DNA of 15,472 nt from Niastella sp. Lineage in GTDB: Bacteria > Bacteroidota > Bacteroidia > Chitinophagales > Chitinophagaceae. Numbering within the stretch: position 1 is the stretch's first letter; each line of letters starts with the position of its first letter. Both the position numbers and the translations under genes were made by a program. Positions 7,318 through 13,504 of the stretch are shown here, one piece after another. The notes below the pieces were generated by a model that ran no database searches, had not been told where the DNA came from, and saw nothing but the letters and a program-made list of their open reading frames with translations. Location: contig JAJKIL010000326.1 of the NCBI GenBank assembly GCA_021154515.1, positions 1 to 15,472 on the forward strand. The letters are read 5' to 3'.

Positions 7318-7995
7318 ATGAAGCTTCTTCTCACTTCCGCCGGCATCAGCAACACAAGCATCCACAACGCGTTGGTTGACCTCCTGGGAAAACCAGTTGC
7401 AGCGGCGAGCGCCCTGTTTGTTCCTACCGCGATATATGGCCTGCCCAATGGTGGGGACATAGCGCGAAGAGTGATCTGTGGGTCTTTAGGTGATCCCTTC
7501 TGCGAATTGGGTTGGAAATCGTTAGGATTGTTCGAGCTTACTGCATTGCTCAGCATCAAACGGGAAGTTTGGGTGCCCATACTCCAGGAGACTGACGCTT
7601 TGCTTGTTGGTGGCGGTGATTGTCAATTTCTAACGTACTGGATGCAGCGGTCCGGACTGGCAGACCTTCTTCCATCGCTGCTGAATAAGACAGTCTACGT
7701 GGGCCTGAGCGCAGGGAGCATGATTATGACCCGCTATGGTACCACCTTCGGTAACCATACGCTTCCCCCTGAAACCGATAGATCGCTGGGGCTTTTTGAT
7801 TTTGCCATACATCCGCATCTGGACCATGAGATGTTTCCAAAGAATTCCCTCGCCAACCTGGAAAAACTGGCTACCACAATACCCGTGCCCTCCTATTTGA
7901 TAGACGATCAAACTGCTATTAAAATATCTGACGGCGCCGTTGAAGTTGTATCTGAAGGACATTGGAAGCTGTTACAGACCGATAAAAATAAATGA
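7318..7995 (+). CDS. Peptidase S51-like protein (type 1 glutamine amidotransferase-like fold, dipeptidase E relative)
   Basis: This 225-residue cytoplasmic protein has no signal peptide. It has the class I glutamine-amidotransferase-like fold of the S51 peptidases: LLVGGGDCQFL (95-105), the nucleophile elbow VGLSAGSM (128-135) with Ser131, a histidine cluster IHPHLDHEMF (164-173), and DDQTAIKISDG (196-206). In dipeptidase E the serine of this elbow cleaves N-terminal Asp-X dipeptides; many S51 relatives are uncharacterised, so the substrate is uncertain. The frame is open to an ATG at 7276, but the ATG at 7318 is preferred: it begins at the first beta strand (MKLLLTSAGI) and is preceded by the purine-rich AAAGAAAG. 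The gene is divergent from the DUF3500 operon, and its stop codon lies in the foot of a hairpin. Confidence 0.87.
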   Translation: MKLLLTSAGISNTSIHNALVDLLGKPVAAASALFVPTAIYGLPNGGDIARRVICGSLGDPFCELGWKSLGLFELTALLSIKREVWVPILQETDALLVGGGDCQFLTYWMQRSGLADLLPSLLNKTVYVGLSAGSMIMTRYGTTFGNHTLPPETDRSLGLFDFAIHPHLDHEMFPKNSLANLEKLATTIPVPSYLIDDQTAIKISDGAVEVVSEGHWKLLQTDKNK

Positions 7996-8029
7996 GTGAT
8001 GTTGGAATTATTATCCCTTCAACATCACT
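7995..8029 (+). repeat. 10-bp inverted repeat overlapping the S51 stop codon
   Basis: AGTGATGTTG (7995-8004) is perfectly complementary to CAACATCACT (8020-8029), with a 15-base loop. The last base of the TGA stop (7993-7995) is the first base of the stem. No T-run follows, so on its own it is not a classical intrinsic terminator. It may protect the 3' end of the mRNA or act with the stronger hairpin at 8139-8185. Confidence 0.5.
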
Positions 8030-8138
8030 GACAGCTTATGTGCAGTCTCAAGGATGTAAACTCCTTCCTTTATCATTCGTTACGTGTGGCAAATGAAAAG
8101 CGATCCTTTTATAGATATTTGCAATTTATTTTTAAAAC

Positions 8139-8185
8139 AAAAATAGCTTCATCATTGGGTACAAACCCACGATGAAGCTATTTTT
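8139..8185. terminator. Strong bidirectional terminator between convergent genes
   Basis: AAAAATAGCTTCATC (8139-8153) pairs perfectly with GATGAAGCTATTTTT (8171-8185). An inner 5-bp stem (TGGGT 8156-8160 with ACCCA 8165-8169) closes a four-base ACAA loop, and a small internal loop separates the two stems. The stem itself supplies a T-run on both strands, so it can stop transcription from the S51 gene (plus) and from the DUF2085/small membrane protein pair (minus). It lies in the 230-bp gap between them. The rest of that gap (8030-8138 and 8186-8225) shows no gene. Confidence 0.88.
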
Positions 8186-8225
8186 GATATTTGCCAGGGC
8201 TATTACTTACAGAAATTGTATGATT

Positions 8226-8450
8226 TTAGTGGCCTCTTGCCGCCATTGTAAGAACTCTGATTACAATGCCTACACCAAGACCTGCCAGGGCAGCATAACA
8301 AGCTGTATTTGCCTTTGCCGGGCTTTTGCTTTTATTGACAAAAAACAAAATTGCACCAACAATGGGAAAACAGAAAGAAACGATTGTAAGGGGAAGACCC
8401 AGTTTTTCTTCTTGTGGTTCTTCAAGGAATGATTGTTCTTGTTGTTCCAT
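8226..8450 (-). CDS. Small two-helix membrane protein of unknown function
   Basis: This 74-residue protein has an acidic, Gln/Glu-rich N-terminus (MEQQEQSFLEEPQEE) followed by two hydrophobic segments: about 17-38 (LGLPLTIVSFCFPIVGAILFF) and 49-66 (TACYAALAGLGVGIVIRV). A basic loop, NKSKSPAKAN (39-48), separates them. The pattern (tail, helix, K-rich loop, helix) is common among small Bacteroidota membrane proteins related to zinc-ribbon/TM2-type families, but I cannot place it in a named family. It starts 7 bp after the stop of the DUF2085 gene, so the two are almost certainly translated from one mRNA. Downstream is the bidirectional terminator. It may be a partner of the DUF2085 protein; this is inferred from position only. 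Confidence 0.75.
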   Translation of the reverse strand: MEQQEQSFLEEPQEEKLGLPLTIVSFCFPIVGAILFFVNKSKSPAKANTACYAALAGLGVGIVIRVLTMAARGH

Positions 8451-8457
8451 TTTTTCT

Positions 8458-8790
8458 TTATTTTAAGATTAGGTTGCCGATAGAAGTTCCGATATTAACA
8501 ACGATTGCCATTCCGCCTATGCCTGCTAAAACACCTGTTGTTACCCGGATAAAATTGTTGCTTTCCCGATGCATAAATGCCTGCGTTAAGCCGTCTATTA
8601 AAGTGGGTAACATTAATAAGCAACCTTGTAAATAACTCAGCGTAACCAGGTCAAAATTGAATACCGGGAAACTAAGATACCCCATGTATATTCCTGTACA
8701 TCTTGCACAAACCGGAAACTGTTTCCCTTTCCAAAAGAAGGACCGTTCTGGTTTTCTATGACAGGTAACAAATTGAAGGTTCATTTGCAA
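8458..8790 (-). CDS. DUF2085 domain-containing membrane protein
   Basis: This 110-residue protein matches DUF2085. Near the N-terminus is CHRKPERSFFWKGKQFPVCA (residues 10-29) followed by RCTGIYMG (30-37), giving Cys10, His11, Cys28 and Cys31 in a CxxC-type arrangement that could bind metal or form disulfides. Hydrophobic segments follow at about 33-64 and 83-108, with the family's LIDGLTQ and SNNFIRVTTGVLAG motifs (64-70, 77-90). The function of the family is not established. An ATG at 8784 (residue 3) could also be the start. It is the first gene of a two-gene unit with the 74-residue membrane protein. No SD-like sequence is obvious. Confidence 0.85.
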   Translation of the reverse strand: MQMNLQFVTCHRKPERSFFWKGKQFPVCARCTGIYMGYLSFPVFNFDLVTLSYLQGCLLMLPTLIDGLTQAFMHRESNNFIRVTTGVLAGIGGMAIVVNIGTSIGNLILK

Positions 8791-9041
8791 TATTGATTAT
8801 ATACATTTAAAACGTTGGCGTTTCCATTTTCAATGGGAATGTAAAAAGGGATACAATGAGGAACTCTATAAAATATAATCTATGTAGTGTAGGTGTAAGA
8901 TTATGGTAACCTTTACAGGCAAGGGTATTCATGGTCGGGGTTTAGGGCTTTTGGTTACCTTGTAACGAAGGGTATGCACGCTTTATTGTTGGCGGTTAAT
9001 ATTTAATCGTTTATATGACATTAAACATGATCGCCAGCCAT
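8791..9041. other. Intergenic region without a recognisable gene
   Basis: About 250 bp separate the start of the DUF2085 gene from the stop of the outer-membrane barrel gene, both on the minus strand. It should hold the DUF2085 promoter, but I cannot point to a clear Bacteroidota -33/-7 pair. GGTAACC (8905-8911) and GGTTACC (8953-8959) form a 7-bp inverted repeat spaced 41 bp apart, and GTTAC-CTT-GTAAC (8954-8966) is a small dyad. No convincing terminator for the barrel gene is visible. Confidence 0.4.
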
Positions 9042-11429
9042 CTAATTCAACCTGCTTTTCTCTTCGGCATTGCTGCTGCCCCGTTGTTTGGTGCTGAATT
9101 TTTTCCCTGCGCTGAAATTGTACACCAGCGAAAGCGTCAACATCCGGGTTTGAGCCTTTTGGCTGATGGTAATGATGGATGCATTATAATAGCTGGTAGC
9201 AGTAAAGTTATTGGTGTAAAAAATGTCGCTGACTGCTGCTTTGGCGGTAAGCTTATTGTTCCATAGTTTCTTTTGCAGGCCAATGTCAACACTCGCCATA
9301 CGGCCGGTAATGATATTGGCCTGTACTACATTCGGTGTGTAAAAAGCGTTCAGATTTACTCCGATGTCGTGGGGCAGACTGATCTCCTGTTCGGTTTGCA
9401 GTACAAACGATACTTTTTTGAGGTTGAATTCCGGTCCTTTAGATTGCGTGTAGGTCAGCAGCAGATTGTTGCTGGTATTCCACCAGCTTGCGATGGTAAC
9501 AGGTATGGCAAAGGTACCGGTGTATACGGTATTGCTGCCGGTGTTCTTGCGCAGGATCGTCATCTGTTTCTGGTCGGGACTGCTTTCGACGAGCTGGTTG
9601 ATCACATCTTTTGTTTGCGCATAGCTTATTCCGAAATAGTATTGTTTTTTCAGGGTATATCCCAACTCTATGGAGTGGGTGAATTGCGGATTCAAAAACG
9701 GGTTACCGGTTTGTACGCTGTAATTATCAATAAAGTATTTGTAAGGGTTTAGTTCAAAGTAAGAAGGTCGTTTAATTCGTTTGTTGTAGGAAAGGTTCAG
9801 TGAATGCTGCTTCTTCTTGTCCAGGTCTTTTGTTATAAATGCCGAAGGGAACAAGTTGAAGTAATGACGGTTGATGGTTGTATCCTGCGACCCGGTTAAT
9901 TCACCGGAAATATCACTCTGTTCACCGCGAAGTCCCAGTTTGTATTCCACGCCGGCAGCGCTGCCACTGATATTTGTAAATCCGGCGATTATTTTTTCGC
10001 TGTACTGGTAGTTAAATCCGGGAACGGCATTGTTGTTCCACACGCCGTTTTTGTATACTTCGTAAGCGTTTTTGTTGTTAATATCGGTGATGGTGGTTTT
10101 TCCGCCAACGGTTATGCTTAAACCATGTTTTAATACTTTATTGAATTTGGCATCGGCGGTGAAGATGCGGGCGATACTGGGATATAGAAAATTGAAAGCC
10201 GTATCTGTCAAAAGGTTGTTGCGATCTGCTGTTTGACTATATGTGCCACTGCTGCTTTTGCGGTCGTTATGGGTATAGTCTGCAATAAGGGTGAATTTAG
10301 AACCCAACGAGTCGGTAGTAGCGCTATAATTCAATCCTATATTGGAGAAATTGGTTTTGCTATAGGTGGGGAATATACCCGTTGAAAAAGTATTTTTAAG
10401 GTTAGATGGATAAATGATGTCGGTAAGGGAACGGGTGCTGTCGCGGTTCCAGCCAAACTGGCCTGTATAATCAATAGCCAGGTATTGTTTGGGGCTAATG
10501 TCGTAAGTGGCGCCAAGCTTCACCGTATTGGAATTCCATACAGTGGATGAAAAAGACGTGGAGTGATACAGGCCACCATCGGTGAAAGTTCTGTCCTGGG
10601 TAATTTCTTCGAACTCTTTGTGCCAGTCATAAGTGTAGCCAGCACTGAAACCAATTTTGTTTTTCCGGTAGTTCAGGCTCAGGTAAGGCAGATAGCCAGG
10701 ATATTTTCCCAGTCCTGTGTAGTAATCAGCACCCGCATAACCGCTCAGGCCACTGGTGCTGTTCTTTTTCATAACTATATTGATGATGCCGCCGCTGCCT
10801 GCTGCATCATACTCTGCAGGGGGATGCGCAATGATCTCGATAGATCTTATATCGCTTGATTTTAAGTTCGTGAGATAGTTTTTCAGATCATCGCCCTGCA
10901 GGTTAAGCATCCTGCCATTCACCATTACGCGCGTGCCCCATACGCCATTGATAGAGATGTTACCGTTATTGACAAATACACCTGGCGCCAGGCGAAACAG
11001 ATCGAGCGATGATTTGCCGGTAGCAATGGCATTGTCCTGCACATTCATCACCACCCGGTCTATTCTTCGGGTAATGAATGATCTTTTGGCTGTTACTGTT
11101 ACGGTGTTTAGATCATTGCTGGTGGTGTTGAGTATAAGCGTGACCGGTTCCGATGTGGTGTTTACCTGTATGGATTGCTGCAATGCTGCGTAAGCCGCAT
11201 GGGTTACCCTGATGGTATAAGTACCGGCGTTTTCAAGCTGTAATAAGAACGAGCCGTTTTCGTCGGCAATTTTGCCAGCTATGGTAGTTGTGTCTTTTAA
11301 TATAACAACCGAGGCAAAGGGTACGGGCTGTCCGCTTTTAGTCACTATCTTTCCCGTAACAGTTATTGATTGGGCATTTGCCAGAAGGGTAATAAACAGC
11401 CAGGTCAAACAAATGACAAAATGCTTCAT
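9042..11429 (-). CDS. TonB-dependent receptor-like outer-membrane beta-barrel protein (OMP_b-brl_3 type)
   Basis: This 795-residue outer-membrane protein has a signal peptide (1 to about 19, ending LLANAQ). A carboxypeptidase-regulatory-like beta-sandwich follows (about 21-105, ITVTGKIVTKSGQPVPFASV). Next comes a plug domain (about 125-220) with 'DLFRLAPGVFVNNGNISING' (144-163), VMVNGRML and 'EYDAAGSGGIINIVMKK' near its end. A large beta-barrel region rich in aromatic alternating strands (Y/F/N/T) extends almost to the C-terminus. The tail after the last strand (FSAGKKF...EEKSRLN) is typical of the OMP_b-brl_3 group. Unlike the SusC-like protein at the right edge, it has no STN domain and no SusC plug signature, so it is probably not a signalling receptor. 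Its cargo is unknown. It is divergent from the ECF sigma gene across a 303-bp region. Confidence 0.88.
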   Translation of the reverse strand: MKHFVICLTWLFITLLANAQSITVTGKIVTKSGQPVPFASVVILKDTTTIAGKIADENGSFLLQLENAGTYTIRVTHAAYAALQQSIQVNTTSEPVTLILNTTSNDLNTVTVTAKRSFITRRIDRVVMNVQDNAIATGKSSLDLFRLAPGVFVNNGNISINGVWGTRVMVNGRMLNLQGDDLKNYLTNLKSSDIRSIEIIAHPPAEYDAAGSGGIINIVMKKNSTSGLSGYAGADYYTGLGKYPGYLPYLSLNYRKNKIGFSAGYTYDWHKEFEEITQDRTFTDGGLYHSTSFSSTVWNSNTVKLGATYDISPKQYLAIDYTGQFGWNRDSTRSLTDIIYPSNLKNTFSTGIFPTYSKTNFSNIGLNYSATTDSLGSKFTLIADYTHNDRKSSSGTYSQTADRNNLLTDTAFNFLYPSIARIFTADAKFNKVLKHGLSITVGGKTTITDINNKNAYEVYKNGVWNNNAVPGFNYQYSEKIIAGFTNISGSAAGVEYKLGLRGEQSDISGELTGSQDTTINRHYFNLFPSAFITKDLDKKKQHSLNLSYNKRIKRPSYFELNPYKYFIDNYSVQTGNPFLNPQFTHSIELGYTLKKQYYFGISYAQTKDVINQLVESSPDQKQMTILRKNTGSNTVYTGTFAIPVTIASWWNTSNNLLLTYTQSKGPEFNLKKVSFVLQTEQEISLPHDIGVNLNAFYTPNVVQANIITGRMASVDIGLQKKLWNNKLTAKAAVSDIFYTNNFTATSYYNASIITISQKAQTRMLTLSLVYNFSAGKKFSTKQRGSSNAEEKSRLN

Positions 11430-11732
11430 GCAAGAATGTTGTAATGGTTAACGACCGCTAAAATAATTCTTTTAACTTGCCGGGCTGCTTATTCCTCCTT
11501 CCGATTAGTATCCGCGCAGATTTGACGATAGCTGTGCTATTTTAGGCCATAAGCGTGCAAAATCTGCATACTCAAAATTCAAACGCTGAGTATAATGGCA
11601 GCAATTCTAATAATGCCAAAATGAATGAATAATATGCAAACACAAGATGTATGGGGTTGAAAATATTGCTTTTATTGCTGATGAATTCTGTTTTAAGTTT
11701 ATATTGCGGACAACTTAACTTATAGTTGAATA
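11430..11732. promoter_or_regulatory. Divergent control region with several inverted repeats
   Basis: This 303-bp AT-rich gap separates the outer-membrane barrel gene (minus) and the sigma factor gene (plus) and must hold both promoters. No gene fits. Inverted repeats cluster in about 100 bp: GCAGATTT (11516-11523) with AAATCTGC (11560-11567); inside that loop ATAGC-TGT-GCTAT (11528-11540); directly after it ATACTCA (11568-11574) with TGAGTAT (11587-11593); then GGCA (11597-11600) with TGCC (11614-11617). No long T-run follows any of them. I cannot identify a convincing TTTG/TAnnTTTG promoter pair for either gene. An ECF-dependent promoter would not be recognisable here. Confidence 0.5.
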
Positions 11733-12305
11733 GTGAAACTTGGCGCCCAGGAGATATTGATCTTGCAGGAAAAAATGTCTTATTTGCAGGACGAAGATTC
11801 TTACAGGAAATTATTCTATCATTTTTATCCTGTTTTATTAAGCTTTTGTACTGCCATTCTCAACAATAAAGAGGATGCAGAAGAGGTTGTTTCCGAAGTG
11901 ATGTTGAAGGTTTGGACAATGGGCGAAGGCCTGACCCATGTCGACAACCTAACCGTTTACCTGTTTACTGCTGCCCGCAATAAGGCCTATGATGCGCTAA
12001 GAAAGAAAAAACGCGCCATTGCTACCGTTTCCATCTCTGATACCATCCAGGAAGATATAATTGACAAAAACTCACCTGAGCATGTATACACCCGGGCCGA
12101 GCTGGAAGAATTTATTCGAAAAACAATTCGCGGATTGCCTACGCAATCGCAGCTGGTGTTCCGGCTGGTGAAAGAGCAGGGCCTGGCTTATAAACAGGTG
12201 ACCGAAGTGCTTGATATTTCCCTCAATACGGCGGAAACTCATATGCGCCATGCGCTAAAAAAGATCCGCACCGCCCTGGATGCATACCTGACTGAAAAAA
12301 AATAA
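11733..12305 (+). CDS. ECF-type RNA polymerase sigma-70 factor (Bacteroidota FecI-like)
   Basis: This cytoplasmic sigma factor has 190 residues if it starts at the GTG codon at 11733. Region 2 spans about 22-95, with 'YRKLFYHFYPVLLSFCTAIL' (24-43), the EDAEEVVSEVMLKVW segment (48-62) and YLFTAARNKAYDALRKKKR (75-93). Region 4 spans about 125-185, with IRGLPTQSQLVFRL, then KQVTEVLDISLNTAETHMRH (helix-turn-helix) and HALKKIRTALDAYL. The GTG start keeps the first helix (EILILQEKMSYLQ) that family members usually have before region 2. The ATG at 11775, preceded by AGGA five bases upstream, would give 176 residues and is a real alternative. FecR follows after 51 bp. It is expected to be held inactive by that FecR and to transcribe this locus on signal from the STN-bearing receptor. 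Confidence 0.9.
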   Translation: MKLGAQEILILQEKMSYLQDEDSYRKLFYHFYPVLLSFCTAILNNKEDAEEVVSEVMLKVWTMGEGLTHVDNLTVYLFTAARNKAYDALRKKKRAIATVSISDTIQEDIIDKNSPEHVYTRAELEEFIRKTIRGLPTQSQLVFRLVKEQGLAYKQVTEVLDISLNTAETHMRHALKKIRTALDAYLTEKK

Positions 12306-12356
12306 TTTTCGGCCATTCACGGCACCCTTCTTTTTATACGTCTATCCAATTATAAT

Positions 12357-13388
12357 ATGCATCCATCTGTAGAAAATAGATTTTACGATTTACTGGGCCG
12401 TAAACTGGCCGGGGAATGTGATGCCTCGGAACTGGAAGAACTGGAGTCCCTGCTGCAGCGCCATCCGGAGTTGCAATTGTTTTATAATCAAATAGTAACG
12501 CATTCGTCTGAAATGTCAGATAGGGAAATTGACACCGCGTATGCTATTCACCAGGCGAAAATGTACCCGGCGCCTTCGCCCGCAACAACGAAGGGAGTGG
12601 TAAGATCATTAAAGTGGTCGCTGGTGGCCGCATCTGCTATTATTGTGCTGGGACTGGCGTGGCTATTGTTACATGAGAATAAGCGGGTGGCTGGCAATAA
12701 GCAAACGATAGTTGCCTCAGGCCGGGATTCAAGGTCAACCATGACCCTCCCCGATGGATCCATTGTGCGGTTGAACGCAAAAAGTAAGGTTAGTTATGGG
12801 GAAGGATTTGGCAAAACAACCCGCGAGGTATTTCTGACCGGGGAAGCATATTTTGAAGTAACCCATAATGTGAATGTTCCTTTTATTGTTCATACGGATG
12901 AGGCGGATATTAAAGTGCTGGGCACCAAATTCAATGTACGCAACTATTCAAATGAACAACGGATGGAAGCCGCGTTGCTGACAGGCAGCATTGAATTGAC
13001 CTTACATGCAGATGCGCAACATAAAATTTTGTTGAAACCCTCTGACAAGATCATTGTAAAGAAAGAGCCTGAAGGCGATGCGACAATAACACCTGATGCC
13101 GGAAATAAAAAGGTTGAACTGACAAGCATAAAATTTCAGGATAGTGTTATCGTTGAAACCTCCTGGATGAACGACAAGGTGGCTTTTTATGATAAACCAT
13201 TTTCAGAAATAGCAATGGACCTGGAGCGGCAGTTTGATGTAACTATTGAGTTTAAAAATAAAGGAGTAAGCGGGTATAAATACACAGGCGTTTATGACGG
13301 AGGCAGCGCGGAGGAAATTTTGAAGATCTTACAAATGATCAAGCCATTTCAATATACCATTAACAACAAACAAATTACCATTTATTAA
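12357..13388 (+). CDS. FecR-family anti-sigma factor (FecR + DUF4974)
   Basis: This 343-residue single-pass inner-membrane protein has three parts. The cytoplasmic N-terminal part (about 1-85) is helical and acidic (LAGECDASELEELESLLQRH at 17-36) and should hold the sigma factor. One membrane helix follows at about 86-106 (LKWSLVAASAIIVLGLAWLLL). The periplasmic FecR domain (about 115-215) contains MTLPDGSIVRLNAKSKVSYG, then 'VFLTGEAYFEVTHN' and 'VLGTKFNVRNY'. The C-terminal DUF4974 domain (about 273-343; WMNDKVAFYDKPFSEIAMDL at 270-289, ending QITIY) is the part expected to meet the STN domain of the receptor. Length and domain order are normal. It lies between the sigma factor and the SusC-like receptor on one strand, the standard order. 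Confidence 0.95.
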   Translation: MHPSVENRFYDLLGRKLAGECDASELEELESLLQRHPELQLFYNQIVTHSSEMSDREIDTAYAIHQAKMYPAPSPATTKGVVRSLKWSLVAASAIIVLGLAWLLLHENKRVAGNKQTIVASGRDSRSTMTLPDGSIVRLNAKSKVSYGEGFGKTTREVFLTGEAYFEVTHNVNVPFIVHTDEADIKVLGTKFNVRNYSNEQRMEAALLTGSIELTLHADAQHKILLKPSDKIIVKKEPEGDATITPDAGNKKVELTSIKFQDSVIVETSWMNDKVAFYDKPFSEIAMDLERQFDVTIEFKNKGVSGYKYTGVYDGGSAEEILKILQMIKPFQYTINNKQITIY

Positions 13389-13409
13389 TATAACCATGCG
13401 CCTATGAGG

Positions 13410-13426
13410 TACCAGGCTTACTGGTA
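13410..13426 (+). repeat. Short hairpin between the fecR-like and susC-like genes
   Basis: TACCAG (13410-13415) and CTGGTA (13421-13426) are perfect inverted repeats with a five-base loop GCTTA, 21 bp after the FecR stop in the 116-bp gap before the SusC-like gene. It is followed by AAAATAAG, not a T-run. It is too weak for a terminator but could mark an mRNA processing or attenuation point separating low sigma/anti-sigma expression from high receptor expression. Confidence 0.3.
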
Positions 13427-13504
13427 AAATAAGTGAGGAATGTCGCCACATCCCCCACTTTTAGTTTCAAACGAAATTTTAGTCTTTTAAAACCAACCAA
13501 AATT

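Noticed and set aside
8139..8185. Long inverted repeat as an insertion-sequence end or CRISPR-like repeat
   Set aside because: There is one copy only, no transposase or repeat-spacer pattern is near, and its position between convergent genes fits a terminator.
8856..8909. 17-codon plus-strand reading frame in the 8791-9041 gap
   Set aside because: There is no gene downstream on the same strand for it to lead, no ribosome binding site, and such short frames are expected by chance.
9273..9752. 159-codon plus-strand open frame inside the outer-membrane barrel gene
   Set aside because: It is antisense to a clear beta-barrel coding region, with no domain and no ribosome binding site; best read as a shadow.
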